A stretch of DNA of 64,000 nt from Rhizobium sp. CF122. GTDB taxonomy: Bacteria; Pseudomonadota; Alphaproteobacteria; Rhizobiales; Rhizobiaceae. The DNA is taken from contig NZ_AKKA01000008.1 in the NCBI RefSeq assembly GCF_000282035.1, positions 124,001 through 188,000 on the forward strand. The letters are read 5' to 3'. This document shows, piece after piece, positions 52,238-62,600 of the stretch; within the stretch, counting starts at the first letter, position 1, and every line of letters starts with the position of its first letter. A model generated the notes under the pieces. The model was not told the DNA's origin. It did not search any database and saw nothing but the letters and a program-made list of their open reading frames with translations. The position numbers were made by a program, and so were the translations under genes.

Positions 52238-53197
52238 ATGATGAATGATGTGATCCTCCGAAAGATAGACCTCAATCTCCTGCTGGCCTTCTCGGTATTG
52301 ATGCAGGAGCGCAATGTCTCTCGTGCGGCCGAGCGGCTTCTCCTCGGTCAGCCGGGCCTGTCGGCCGCTTTGAAGCGGCTGCGAGAGACACTTGATGACG
52401 AACTGTTCGTGCGGGTAGGGCGGGGTCTGCAACCGACGGCGCGTGCGCTTGCCATTGCGCCTGCGATCGAGGATGCCTTGTCGGGGATCGAGCGCGCGAT
52501 CCGGCCGCCTGATGCCTTCGATCCCAAGAGCTGGCAGGGCGAGTTCAAGATCGGCATGTGCGACAATCTGGAATCGGCTTTCTTCGGGCCGCTCGTCGGG
52601 CGCCTGCGTGAACTCTCACCGGGCGCACGGCTGATCGGTGTCGCTGCGGACAAGCATGATTCCGCCCGCATGCTAGACGACGGCGCTTATGATTTCAGCG
52701 TTGCGGTTCACGAGGATCCGGCATCCTGGCACATTAGGCAACCGCTCTTCAGTCAGTGTTCGGTCTGTGTCTACGACCCCGTGCAAATGAAGCGAAAGGC
52801 ACCCTTGACGCTGGAAGACTTCGTCAATACCGCGCATGTCACCGTGTCCTTTGAAGGCAATACGGCAACGAATATCGACACAATTCTTGCGAAGGTCGGT
52901 CTAAGCCGTCAGGTCGTCGCCACCGTGCCTCGCTTTTCGGCGTTGCCGCCAGCCCTGAGGGCAATGCCGGCGATCGCGACCATTCCGGAGTCGATCGCCC
53001 GCTGCATGGCACAGTTGCACGGCCTTGAAGTCTCGGCCCCGCCAATCGAGCTCCCCGCAGACCCGGTTACGATGCTCTACCGACGCGTTGATCACGCGGA
53101 CGGCCGCTCGGTCTGGTTCCGCAAGCTGTTCGTCGAGGTCGTGGAAGGGGCGCTGAAGGCCTCCGGTTGCACCATGACCGTCTCGAAGGCCGCTTGA
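52238..53197 (+). CDS. LysR-family regulator
   Basis: 319 residues. The helix-turn-helix is LRKIDLNLLLAFSVLMQERN then VSRAAERLLLGQPGLSAALK (about 7-46), in the NodD/LinR-like subgroup whose members start DLNLLxAF. The effector-binding domain follows to the end. It is divergent from the MFS transporter, with 119 bases between starts and a T-N11-A candidate operator in the gap. A transporter regulated by its neighbour LysR is the simplest reading. The effector is unknown. Confidence 0.88.
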   Translation: MMNDVILRKIDLNLLLAFSVLMQERNVSRAAERLLLGQPGLSAALKRLRETLDDELFVRVGRGLQPTARALAIAPAIEDALSGIERAIRPPDAFDPKSWQGEFKIGMCDNLESAFFGPLVGRLRELSPGARLIGVAADKHDSARMLDDGAYDFSVAVHEDPASWHIRQPLFSQCSVCVYDPVQMKRKAPLTLEDFVNTAHVTVSFEGNTATNIDTILAKVGLSRQVVATVPRFSALPPALRAMPAIATIPESIARCMAQLHGLEVSAPPIELPADPVTMLYRRVDHADGRSVWFRKLFVEVVEGALKASGCTMTVSKAA

Positions 53198-53207
53198 TAC
53201 CAAAGGC

Positions 53208-54194
53208 TTACGCCGAATCCGGCGGCGAGGTGACATCGAGAGCCCTAGCCGGCCAGTTCACTAGCGCAGCCGTAAGCTCTCTTCGATCGGGCGCCCCGAG
53301 GCGCCCTCCGAATTGCTGGCATTTGATGGCCGCCGCCATCGATGACGCGCGCATCACGTCCTCGATCGCCAGGCCCTCGGAAAGCGTCAGCGCGAAGGTT
53401 CCGTGAAAGATATCGCCTGCCGCCAGCGTATCGATGGCCGTGATACGCGGTGCTTGGAGATGGCGGATAGAGGCGCTGTCGTCATCGAACCAGTAGGAGC
53501 CTTTTTCCCCGAACGTCACACTGACGAAGGCCTGGCTGAAGCGCTCCTTCAGCAGACGGACCATCGATACCGGCTCCGCCGTCCCCGTGAGGCTTTCTGC
53601 GGCCGGCTGCGAAAAAACAATGTGGCTTGCGGCAGGCGCCAGTATCTCGATCACTCCGTCGGGCGCCACGTCACCATCGAGGATGGCAGGTATACCTGCT
53701 TCCCCGGCAGCGAGCAGCGTCTGTAATGCAAGCTCTGGCCAGCGCACGTCGACCAGAACCGCATCGAATGCCGCGACATCGTCAGCCGTAACCGAATTGA
53801 CGACCTGATGCAGCCGCGGATCGTAGAAGGGGATGATCAGGCGCTCGCCGCCGTCGTCAATCAGGATCGTCGACACGGCCGAGCGGGCGCCTGCCACGCG
53901 ACGCATGCCACGGGTGTCTATGCCGCCTTCAGCGAGATCAGCGATGATGCGCTCGCCGGTCTCGTCGTCTCCGACGGCACCCCAGAGGCTGGCCTTCCCG
54001 CCAAGCCTTGCAACCGCAAAGGCGGCGCTTGAGGCCATGCCTTCTGCAATCTGCAACATATCGTATGGCAGGACCTTGCCTTGCCCGGTCGGCATGACAC
54101 GAACTCTGAAGAGCGTGTCGAGGAGCGCAGCGCCGACACACAGAACGTGCCTCGCCCGCTTTTGTCGCTCCTCCATCGCAATCGCAGACGTCAC
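53208..54194 (-). CDS. PfkB-family sugar kinase
   Basis: 328 residues from a GTG at 54194 inside the permease stop (GTGA overlap); ATG 54176 is an alternative. The ribokinase fold is evident: HVLCVGAALLDTLFRVRVMP near the start, GMASSAAFAVARLGGKASLW (about 56-75) and the anion-hole motif DTLAAGDIFHGTFAL (about 255-269), where the usual GAGD is AAGD but the catalytic Asp stays. It phosphorylates a sugar, probably the one imported by the ABC genes to which it is translationally coupled. Substrate cannot be named. Confidence 0.87.
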   Translation of the reverse strand: MTSAIAMEERQKRARHVLCVGAALLDTLFRVRVMPTGQGKVLPYDMLQIAEGMASSAAFAVARLGGKASLWGAVGDDETGERIIADLAEGGIDTRGMRRVAGARSAVSTILIDDGGERLIIPFYDPRLHQVVNSVTADDVAAFDAVLVDVRWPELALQTLLAAGEAGIPAILDGDVAPDGVIEILAPAASHIVFSQPAAESLTGTAEPVSMVRLLKERFSQAFVSVTFGEKGSYWFDDDSASIRHLQAPRITAIDTLAAGDIFHGTFALTLSEGLAIEDVMRASSMAAAIKCQQFGGRLGAPDRRELTAALVNWPARALDVTSPPDSA

Positions 54195-55006
54195 TTCACG
54201 GCGCCTGCCGTCAGGCCGGCAACGATCTGCCGCTGTGCGAAGACTGTCAGGATCAACACCGGCAAGGTGACGATCAAGGCTGCCGCGGCAAGCGGACCCC
54301 AGCTCACCTGCTCGAACGACAGCATGTTGTAGACCGCAACGGGGAGCGTGCGCGTTTCGCGGCTGGCAAGGACGATGCCGAAGACGAAATTGTTCCACGA
54401 GAAGATGACCGACAGGATGAAGGCAACGACGATCCCCGGCCTTGCGATCGGCAGCGCCACCAATCGGAAGACCTGCCAGGGTGTTGCCCCGTCGATGCTT
54501 GCAGCTTCCTCCAGCTCCATCGGCGTCGTTTCGAAATAGCCGATCATGATCCAGACGACGATCGGGACGGTAACGACGAGATGGATGATGATCTGCGGCC
54601 ACAGCGTGCCAAGCAGGTTCAGCCACTGGAACAGCAGGAAGAGCGGGATCAGGAAGGAAAGGCCGGGTGTCATGCGGGCAATCATGATCACGACAGCGGA
54701 TTTCTCAGCCTTCAGACGGGCAATGCCGTAACCGGCCGGCACGCCGATAACGAGCGCCAGGAGCGTCGCCGCCCCGGTGACCAGAACCGAATTCCATAGG
54801 TAAAGGAAGAAGTTGTTTTCCTCGAACACCTTGACGTAGTTCGACCAGGCGAAACGTTCAGGAATGAAGATCGGCGGATAGGCGCCGTTATCGATCTCGT
54901 ACTTCAGGGACAATGAGATCATCCACAGGAAGAACAGGACCACCGGCGAGATCATCACCAGCGCCACGAAGAGAAGTCCGATGCGATCGAGTGCCTTGCG
55001 CTTCAT
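54191..55006 (-). CDS. Carbohydrate ABC transporter permease (MalG type)
   Basis: 271 residues with six membrane helices. The EAA loop of MalG-like permeases is ELEEAASIDGATPWQVFRLV followed by ALPIARPGIV (about 183-212), which docks on the ATPase. The start at ATG 55006 shares one base with the upstream permease's stop, and the end overlaps the kinase start by four. It forms the inner-membrane channel with the other permease. No ATP-binding subunit lies in the cluster. Confidence 0.9.
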   Translation of the reverse strand: MKRKALDRIGLLFVALVMISPVVLFFLWMISLSLKYEIDNGAYPPIFIPERFAWSNYVKVFEENNFFLYLWNSVLVTGAATLLALVIGVPAGYGIARLKAEKSAVVIMIARMTPGLSFLIPLFLLFQWLNLLGTLWPQIIIHLVVTVPIVVWIMIGYFETTPMELEEAASIDGATPWQVFRLVALPIARPGIVVAFILSVIFSWNNFVFGIVLASRETRTLPVAVYNMLSFEQVSWGPLAAAALIVTLPVLILTVFAQRQIVAGLTAGAVK

Positions 55007-55947
55007 CAGCGTGCCTCCCCATCGGACCAGTTGGCGCGCTGCTTGACCATCAAAAGGACGAAGGATAGCACCACGATGAGCACGAAGAATATAACGGCCA
55101 TGGCCGAGCCGTATCCGATGTCGTAATAGGAAAAGGCCGTGTTGTAGAGATAGATGTTGATCGTCTCCGAGGCAGTGCCCGGTCCGCCCTGCGTCATCGC
55201 ATAGATGATGTCGAAACTCTTGACCGCGTCGATGCTGCGAATGATGACGGCGATCATCAGGAACGGCGCGATCATCGGCAGCGTCAGGTATCGAAATTTC
55301 TGCCAGACATTGGCGCCATCGATTTCGGCGCTCTCGTAGGGCTCGCGCGGTACTGCCGCCAAGCCGCCAAGTACGATCAGCATGACGAGCGGTGTCCACT
55401 GCCAGGTTTCGACCAACACCAGCGAGGGAATGACGCTTGTCTGGTTGTAGATCCATTCCTGCGGACCGACACCAATATAGGAAAGCAGGTAGTTCAAGAC
55501 ACCAAGCTGCGGATGAAACATCATCGTCCAGACGAGCGCGATGGCGACGGGAGTCGCCATCATCGGCATCACGAATATTCCGCGCAGAATCCCGCGCAGT
55601 GGAAACTGGGCATCGAAGATGAGGGCGGCCAGCGTTCCCAGAAACAACGGGGCGACGACCGACAAGGTCGTGTAGAGCACGGTATGCCACAACGAGTCCC
55701 AAAAGCGCAGGTCAACGGCCAGGCGGAGGTAATTGTCCAACCCGGCAAAGACCTGCGCCTGGCCAAGTGTCCAACTGTTGACGCTCATCCACAGGGTAAA
55801 GACCCAGGGAAAAACGATGACAGCCGCCACGACGACCAGGGCGGGAATGACGAAAGGCCAATAATTGGGAGCAAACCGGCCCGGTTTGCTCCTCTGCTTT
55901 GCCTTGGCCTTGACCGCGGTTGCGGGTTCGATGCTCACCGAAGCCAT
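55006..55947 (-). CDS. Carbohydrate ABC transporter permease (MalF type)
   Basis: 313 residues from ATG 55947, with GCGAGGG four bases upstream; the longer open frame is antisense to nothing real but lacks character. Six membrane helices are seen after a basic N-terminus (AKAKQRSKPGRFAPNYWPFV). The EAA loop is PYESAEIDGANVWQKFRYLT then LPMIAPFLM (about 215-243). It is the partner of the MalG-type permease. Its start overlaps the solute-binding protein's stop by one base (TAATG), so the three genes form a tight unit. Confidence 0.9.
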   Translation of the reverse strand: MASVSIEPATAVKAKAKQRSKPGRFAPNYWPFVIPALVVVAAVIVFPWVFTLWMSVNSWTLGQAQVFAGLDNYLRLAVDLRFWDSLWHTVLYTTLSVVAPLFLGTLAALIFDAQFPLRGILRGIFVMPMMATPVAIALVWTMMFHPQLGVLNYLLSYIGVGPQEWIYNQTSVIPSLVLVETWQWTPLVMLIVLGGLAAVPREPYESAEIDGANVWQKFRYLTLPMIAPFLMIAVIIRSIDAVKSFDIIYAMTQGGPGTASETINIYLYNTAFSYYDIGYGSAMAVIFFVLIVVLSFVLLMVKQRANWSDGEAR

Positions 55948-57278
55948 TATCCCTCGCTTCGTGCCAGGACCGGCTCGAACTGAGCTGTGGCAGTCTTCAG
56001 CTCCGTGGCTGGATCGGCGCCGCCGATCATGTTGGTGAGGCCGACGCCATAGATGTCGCGGAACTCCGTGACCGGGATGATGATTGGCAGGGCCAGCTGC
56101 GACACTTTCGCCGAACCCGCGACAGCGTCCAGCCACGCAGGCGGCATCTTCACGCCTTCGCGCACCTTTTGATCCTCAAGGACCGATTGGCGGAACGGAA
56201 CACCGGCGCCGGCCTGAAGCAGGCGCGCACCCATGTCATGGGAAATCGCCCACTGGCAGAAGAGATATGCGGCTTCCTTCTTCTGGCTTGCTGCCACGAC
56301 GCCGAGACCATCTCCTGTGGTTGCGGCCGCCTGCGCCTTCGGTCCCTTCGGCATGATGCCGTATCCGACCTGGCCAACGACACGCGACTTTTCCGGGTTC
56401 TCGATCGGCGGCGCAAAACCCACGCCATCAAGCCACATGCCGATCTTGCCCTGCAGGAAGGCCGATTGGGCTTCAGCCCAATTGAAGCCGGACACACCGG
56501 GAGGAGCCGCCTTGGTCATCAGGCGCTGATAGAGCTTGGCCGCTTCAACGGCCTCCGCAGAATTGGTGCGCAGCTTGCCGTCCGGCCCAAGCGGGCTCGA
56601 TCCGTAGCCGAGCAGCAGCGTCGTCCAAACCGGGGTATTGGCATTCTTGAGACCACGGGCGACGAAGCCATAGGTGTTGGTTGAGGGATCTGTCAGTGCC
56701 TCGGCAGCACTTGCCAGTTCTTCGAACGTGGTTGGGTAAGAAACGCCCTTCTTCTCGAAGAGTGCCTTGTTCCAGTAAACAATCCAGTAGTCGACCGAGA
56801 AGGGCAGGGAGCGCAGGACGCCATCGGAATCCTTGGCGAAGGTCATGCCGGCCTCGGCAAAGTCGCTTTCGACCAGCGACGGATCGGTGAGGGAAGGATC
56901 CTTCAGGAACCCGCTGATATCGGCAAGCCAGCCGCCCTTTTCGAACTGTCGTTTCTGGACGTGATAGCTCATATGCACGACGTCGAAACTCGGCTTGCCC
57001 GAGCTCAATTCGATCGTGGTCTTCTGGCGCTGCTGCTGCTCCGGCGTCGCCTCGGCATTGACCTTGATGCCCGTTAGCTCTTCGAACTCGGGAAGGTACT
57101 TGATGAGCGTCTCGCTGCGCGGGCTCTTAACCAGGTTGACTTCCAGCGTCGTGCCGGCAAAGCGCTTCCAGTCGACCGCTGCCGATGCCGATCGAATGCC
57201 CATGAGGCTGCTGGCACCGAGGGCGGCCGTACCGGCGAGAAAGCCGCGCCGGGTGGGATTCAGGAATGATGATGGCAT
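55947..57278 (-). CDS. Extracellular solute-binding protein (sugar type)
   Basis: 443 residues with a Tat signal, NPTRRGFLAGTAALGASSLM (about 7-26), cleaved near SASA. The rest is the two-lobed family 1 binding protein: TTLEVNLVKSPRSETLIKYL, FEELTGIKVNAEATPEQQQR, VYWNKALFEKKGVSYPTTFE (about 167-186) and KIGMWLDGVGFAPPIEN. It delivers a sugar or sugar-like compound to the two permeases. It is the first gene of the transport operon. A GntR gene lies upstream, and a DapA-like aldolase gene beyond that. Confidence 0.9.
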   Translation of the reverse strand: MPSSFLNPTRRGFLAGTAALGASSLMGIRSASAAVDWKRFAGTTLEVNLVKSPRSETLIKYLPEFEELTGIKVNAEATPEQQQRQKTTIELSSGKPSFDVVHMSYHVQKRQFEKGGWLADISGFLKDPSLTDPSLVESDFAEAGMTFAKDSDGVLRSLPFSVDYWIVYWNKALFEKKGVSYPTTFEELASAAEALTDPSTNTYGFVARGLKNANTPVWTTLLLGYGSSPLGPDGKLRTNSAEAVEAAKLYQRLMTKAAPPGVSGFNWAEAQSAFLQGKIGMWLDGVGFAPPIENPEKSRVVGQVGYGIMPKGPKAQAAATTGDGLGVVAASQKKEAAYLFCQWAISHDMGARLLQAGAGVPFRQSVLEDQKVREGVKMPPAWLDAVAGSAKVSQLALPIIIPVTEFRDIYGVGLTNMIGGADPATELKTATAQFEPVLARSEG

Positions 57279-57330
57279 GTAACTCCTCCTCTTGTTGCCG
57301 CCGATCTCCTCATCGCCGGCTTGTTGTCGA

Positions 57331-57990
57331 CTAGATCTTCAGCGCGCGATCCCTCGCGTGGTTGATGTGGGCGGCGAGGTTGTTGACCGCATCCTCGGCC
57401 GACCGCCTTTCGATCGCCTCCAGAACCTTCAAATGCTCTCCCATGACCGGGCCAACACGTCCATCGATGCGGAAGCGCTCCTGACTGATCAGGCGCATCT
57501 TGATTGAATTAACCCGGTAGGCGTTGGAAATGATCGTATTGCCAAGCGCGTCGATAAACGCGTCATGCATGCCCCAGTCGACAGCTTGAGCACGCACTTC
57601 CAGCTCATGGGAGGCGTCGCCATTGGCAATGGCGTCGGCGATATCGCGATGCTGCTTCAAGAGCTCAGCGATCGCCTCATCGGACGCGGAGCGCGTGAAG
57701 AGTGCGACCGCCTCCTTCTCCAGGAATAGCCGAAGCTGGAAAGCCTCGCGAATGAGGTTGAGATCGATATGAGCGATCTGCAGGCCGCGCTGCGGGACCG
57801 TTTTGATCAGCCCTTCCGCCTCAAGCCGCGGGATAAGTTCACGGATCGCCGCAAGCGTCAGTCCGGTCAGTTCGACAAGGCGACGCTGGGAGACGAACTG
57901 ACCGGGACGCACGTCGCGAGCCAGCAGGTGGCGTGTGAAGCTCTCATACGCCTTTTCCCGCAGCGTCGGCTGCTCGTCCATTCCGTCCAT
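57331..57990 (-). CDS. GntR-family regulator (FadR/FCD type)
   Basis: 219 residues from ATG 57990, with GAGGGGGAGG upstream; an earlier in-frame ATG at 58008 is less well placed. The winged helix is REKAYESFTRHLLARDVRPG then QFVSQRRLVELTGLTLAAIR (about 11-50). The FCD effector domain follows, with helices such as AFQLRLFLEKEAVALFTRSA and NTIISNAYRVNSIKMRLISQ. The usual metal-site His residues seem partly kept. It sits between the ABC operon and the aldolase gene, all on one strand, and likely controls both. Confidence 0.88.
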   Translation of the reverse strand: MDGMDEQPTLREKAYESFTRHLLARDVRPGQFVSQRRLVELTGLTLAAIRELIPRLEAEGLIKTVPQRGLQIAHIDLNLIREAFQLRLFLEKEAVALFTRSASDEAIAELLKQHRDIADAIANGDASHELEVRAQAVDWGMHDAFIDALGNTIISNAYRVNSIKMRLISQERFRIDGRVGPVMGEHLKVLEAIERRSAEDAVNNLAAHINHARDRALKI

Positions 57991-58013
57991 TGCCTCCCCC
58001 TCGTACATGGCGC

Positions 58014-58904
58014 CTATGCTGCTTTGGAGCGGAAAAGCGCATCGAAGGCAAGAGCAAGCTGTTCCTGTCCCTCGGTGGAAATTGAAACGAGTGGCGCACG
58101 AACCGCAAGCCACATCTCGTCGTCGCTGAGGCGAGCCACCATAGCTTTGACGGCCGCGGTAACCGGATATTTCAGAAGCTCGGCGACAAAACCTTCTACG
58201 CGGGCATCATCCCTGCCTTCTTCCGCCATCAGCTTCACCTCGCCGGGCAGGAAGTTCGCCATACCGGAGATCGCGCCTTGGCCGCCGAGGCGCACGCCTT
58301 TTGCAAGGTGGCGCTCATCGCCGATCAGAATAATGAGGTCGCCGTGGGCTTGCAGCAGGCTTTCGGTAAACGGCCAGTCGCCGGACGAATCCTTGACGCC
58401 GGCGACGACCGTCGGAAAAGCTGTACGCAAACGCCCGATCAGCGACACAGTCAGGGGCACCATGGTTACCGACGGAATATTGTAGACGATGACGTCGCGC
58501 GCCTTGTCGCCCAGGATCGCAAAGACAGCAGAGAACCACTTGAAGAGGCCGTCGTCGCTGACATTCTTGAAGTAGGAGGGCGGGGCCAACAGAATGTTGC
58601 GCGCACCGCGCGAAAGAGCGTTTCCGGCCTGAGCCGCAGCATCCTCGGCAGCATCGACCAGCACGCCCATAACGATCTTTTCAGGAGCGATACCGGCATT
58701 GAGAAATGCGGTGAGGATATGCTCACGTTCCTGCGTCCCTATCGAGGATCCCTCGCCGGTGGTGCCAAATAGCGTGACGCTTTCACATCCTGATGCAAGG
58801 CATTGTTTTGCCTGTGCAATCATCACATTAACAGCGATCTCGCCCTTGGCGTCGAACGGCGTGGCAAGCGCAACGGAAAGCCCGAACTTCTCAGTCAATG
58901 TCAA
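58014..58904 (-). CDS. DapA/NanA-family aldolase or synthase
   Basis: 296 residues from a TTG at 58904 (second TTG at 58898), with GGGAG just upstream. The class I aldolase barrel is clear: LATPFDAKGEIAVNVMIAQA, the substrate motif SVTLFGTTGEGSSIGTQERE (about 42-61), the catalytic Tyr in DVIVYNIPSVTMVPL and the Schiff-base Lys in VVAGVKDSSGDW. The family includes dihydrodipicolinate synthase, N-acetylneuraminate lyase and keto-acid aldolases. With an ABC importer and PfkB kinase nearby, a catabolic keto-sugar-acid aldolase is more likely than lysine synthesis. Confidence 0.88.
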   Translation of the reverse strand: MTLTEKFGLSVALATPFDAKGEIAVNVMIAQAKQCLASGCESVTLFGTTGEGSSIGTQEREHILTAFLNAGIAPEKIVMGVLVDAAEDAAAQAGNALSRGARNILLAPPSYFKNVSDDGLFKWFSAVFAILGDKARDVIVYNIPSVTMVPLTVSLIGRLRTAFPTVVAGVKDSSGDWPFTESLLQAHGDLIILIGDERHLAKGVRLGGQGAISGMANFLPGEVKLMAEEGRDDARVEGFVAELLKYPVTAAVKAMVARLSDDEMWLAVRAPLVSISTEGQEQLALAFDALFRSKAA

Positions 58905-59038
58905 TTCTCCCAGTCGATGTGTTAGACGTAGCAGACTGACATGTTAGTTGTAAATGGGTAATATTTAGGTGCGCGCTTATTGCTCTCCAACAGACAGACG
59001 GCTTGAAGGGGGAGGGCCTTAAGAGAACAGGTCCATCG

Positions 59039-59509
59039 TCAGACGCCGCTTTCCTTTACGGCTTCCATGGCCACGAAAGTCGACGTGCTGGCGACGAAAG
59101 GAAGGCTGGATATCTTCTCGCCGAGCACGAGGCGGTAATTGGCGATGTCTGACGTGCGAATCTTCAAGAGATAGTCGAAAGCGCCGGCGATCATGTGGCA
59201 CTCCTCGACCTCCTGCAGCTTCCGCGCGGCGATATTGAAGGCCTTCAGCGCATGCTCACGCGTGTCGGAGAGCTTTACTTCAGTGAATGCGACGTGATTC
59301 TTCCCGAGTTTGTTCACATCGACGATCGCGCGAAAGCCAAGAATATAGCCATCTTCGATCAATCTCTTTAATCTGACCTGGCAGGGCGTGTTTGACAGGC
59401 CGACCTTTTTGGCGAGGTCGGTAATGGACATGCGGCCATCGGCGACAAGGGCCTCGATGATCTTGTGATCGAATTGGTCGATTTCCCTTCCATTTGCGGT
59501 AATGCTCAC
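59039..59509 (-). CDS. putR: PutR-like Lrp/AsnC-family regulator
   Basis: 156 residues. The helix-turn-helix domain is IDQFDHKIIEALVADGRMSI then TDLAKKVGLSNTPCQVRLKR (about 10-49). The RAM effector domain follows, with ALKAFNIAARKLQEVEECHM, IAGAFDYLLKIRTSDIANYR and FVASTSTFVAMEAVKESGV. Lrp-type PutR proteins activate putA in response to proline in rhizobia and Agrobacterium. It is divergent from putA, with a 13-bp palindrome in the 121-bp gap that is a good operator candidate. Confidence 0.9.
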   Translation of the reverse strand: MSITANGREIDQFDHKIIEALVADGRMSITDLAKKVGLSNTPCQVRLKRLIEDGYILGFRAIVDVNKLGKNHVAFTEVKLSDTREHALKAFNIAARKLQEVEECHMIAGAFDYLLKIRTSDIANYRLVLGEKISSLPFVASTSTFVAMEAVKESGV

Positions 59510-59529
59510 GATATTGCCTCTATTTATTC

Positions 59530-59542
59530 GCCTAAATTAGGC
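59530..59542. promoter_or_regulatory. Lrp/PutR operator candidate GCCTAAATTAGGC
   Basis: GCCTAAATTAGGC is a perfect inverted repeat around a central A/T, in AT-rich sequence between putR and putA. A partial copy (CCCCTAAAG) follows about 20 bases on. The form fits Lrp/AsnC sites. Confidence 0.7.
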
Positions 59543-59630
59543 AAATATATTCCCCTAAAGCCAATTTCAAGTGAAATCACCTTTATGGGAGCTGCTATGT
59601 TCGACCACTATCCTTTTCTGGAGCAAAGAC

Positions 59631-62600
59631 ATGACGATCACCAACGATCCGGTGGCGAACGAAACCGTTAACGCGCAGTCTAGCGGTACTGCAAATCCCT
59701 TCGAGGGCTTTGCGCCGGAGATCCGACCGCAAAGCGATCTGCGCCGCGCTATTACAGCGGCTTATCGTACGCCGGAGACCGTTTGTGTCCCGCGCCTCGT
59801 TGACGCCGCAACGCTTCCGGAAAAGGTCAGGCAGGACGCCGCCGCAACCGCTCGCAAGCTCATCGAGGCGCTTCGCGCCAAGCACAAGGGCACCGGCGTC
59901 GAGGGCCTGGTTCACGAATATTCACTCTCGAGCCAGGAGGGCGTTGCGCTGATGTGTCTCGCCGAAGCGCTGCTGCGCATTCCCGATACGGCGACGCGCG
60001 ATGCCCTGATCCGCGACAAGATCGCCGAAGGCGATTGGAAGTCGCATCTGGGCGGCGGTCGTTCGCTCTTCGTGAATGCCGCGACCTGGGGGCTGGTCGT
60101 GACCGGCAAACTCACCTCCACGGTCAACGATCGTAACCTTTCAGCCGCGCTCACCCGCCTGATCGCACGCTGCGGGGAGCCTGTCATCCGCCGCGGCGTC
60201 GACATGGCGATGCGCATGATGGGCGAGCAGTTCGTCACCGGCGAGACGATCGACGAGGCGCTGCAGCGGGCCAAGCCTCTGGAGCAGCGCGGCTTTCGCT
60301 ATTCCTACGATATGCTCGGAGAGGCCGCCACCACGGGCGCGGATGCCGAACGCTACTACAAGGACTACGAAGCTGCGATCCATGCCATCGGCAAGGCTTC
60401 CGACCGACGCGGCATCTATGAAGGTCCCGGCATTTCGATCAAGCTTTCGGCCCTGCATCCACGTTATTCGAGAGCTCAAAGCGCGCGCGTCATGAGCGAG
60501 CTGCTGCCGAAGGTGAAGGCGCTTGCCATGATCGCCAAGTCCTATGACATCGGCCTTAACATCGATGCCGAGGAGGCGGATCGGCTGGAACTATCGCTGG
60601 ATATCCTCGAGACGCTGTGCCTCGATGAAGACCTTGCCGGCTGGAACGGAATGGGCTTTGTTGTCCAGGCCTATGGCAAGCGCTGTCCTTTCGTGCTCGA
60701 CTATATCATCGATCTTGCCCGCCGCGCGGGTCGCCGCATCATGGTTCGCCTCGTCAAGGGCGCCTATTGGGACGCCGAAATCAAGCGCGCGCAGCTCGAT
60801 GGCCTTGAAGACTTCCCCGTCTTTACCCGCAAGATCTATACCGACGTCTCCTACATCGCCTGCGCCAAGAAGCTGCTTGCTGCAACCGATGCGGTCTTCC
60901 CGCAGTTTGCGACCCACAATGCGCAGACGCTTGCCACCATCTACCACATGGCTGGCTCCGACTACTATGTCGGCAAGTATGAGTTCCAGTGCCTGCATGG
61001 CATGGGTGAGCCGCTGTACGACGAGGTTGTCGGCCGGCAGAACCTCAACCGTCCGTGCCGCATCTACGCGCCCGTGGGCACCCATGAAACCCTGCTTGCC
61101 TACCTCGTGCGCCGTCTTCTTGAAAACGGCGCCAACTCATCGTTCGTAAACCGGATCGCCGACCCCAATGTCTCGATCGATGAGCTTGTTGCCGATCCTG
61201 TCGAGATCGTCGGCAAAATGCAGGTGCCCGGTCAGAAGCACGACAAGATCGCGCTGCCCTCCGACCTTTACGGTCAACGCCGCAACTCTGCCGGCCTTGA
61301 TATCTCCAACGAAACCTCCCTGCAGGCGCTGGCAGAAATCCTAAAGGCGAGCGCCACGATCGTGTGGACGGCTGCACCGACGGGCCAGACCGAGGTGGGG
61401 CCAACGGCCCGCGACGTTCTCAACCCGGCCGATAGCCGAGACGTTGTCGGCACCGTGCGCGAAGCGACCGCCGGCGAGGCTGCCGCAGCAGTGGCGATCG
61501 CGCTGGGCGCCGCGTCGTCCTGGGCATCAGTCTCGCCGGTGGAAAGGGCAGCATTGCTTGATCGCGCTGCCGATATCATGCAGGCGAAAATGGAGACCCT
61601 CTTGGGCCTCATCATCCGCGAAGCCGGTAAATCGCTGTTGAACGCGGTCGCCGAAGTGCGTGAGGCTATCGACTTCCTGCGCTACTACGCCGAGCAGACG
61701 CGCCGCACGCTTGGGCCCTCGCATGCGCCGCTCGGACCGGTCGTGTGCATCAGCCCCTGGAACTTCCCGCTGGCAATTTTTACCGGGCAGGTCGCTGCCG
61801 CTCTTGTCGCAGGCGACCCGGTTCTTGCCAAGCCCGCGGAAGAAACACCGCTGATTGCCGCCGAGGCGGTTCGGATCCTGCACGAAGCTGGTATTCCCTC
61901 CGATGTCGTCCAGCTCGTTCCAGGGGACGGAAGGGTAGGGGCCGCCCTGGTCGCAGCGCCGGAAACCGCTGCTGTCATGTTCACCGGCTCGACCGAGGTC
62001 GCCCGCATCATCCAGGCGGAACTTGCCAAGCGCCTCTCAAAGGACGGCAAGCCGATCCCGTTGATCGCCGAAACCGGCGGTCAGAACGCCATGATCGTCG
62101 ACTCCTCGGCGCTTGCCGAACAGGTCGTTGGCGACGTGATCGCCTCAGCATTCGACAGCGCCGGACAGCGCTGCTCGGCACTCCGTATCCTGTGCCTGCA
62201 GGAAGATGTCGCCGATCGCACGCTGACCATGTTGAAGGGCGCGCTGCGCGAGCTTTCGATCGCCAATACCAACCGGCTTGCTTCCGATATCGGCCCGGTG
62301 ATCACCGCCGAGGCCAAGAATATCATCGAGGCGCACGTCGCCGCCATGGGCGCTGCCGGCTGCGCTGTCGAGCGCGTTGAACTGCCGGATGCGACCAAGA
62401 ACGGAACCTTCGTGGCGCCAACGATCATCGAGATCAACAAGATTTCGGAGCTGAAGCGCGAGGTCTTCGGTCCCGTCCTGCACGTCATCCGGTGGCGGCG
62501 CCAGGACCTCGGCCGCCTGATCGACGAGATCAACGCGACCGGCTACGGCCTGACCTTCGGCCTCCACACGCGGCTCGATGAAACGATCGCCATCGTTACC

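Noticed and set aside
53208..54626. Upstream extension of the PfkB kinase frame to 472 residues
   Set aside because: The added part is antisense-like read-through across the permease gene in another frame. The GTG at 54194 in the permease stop is the natural start.
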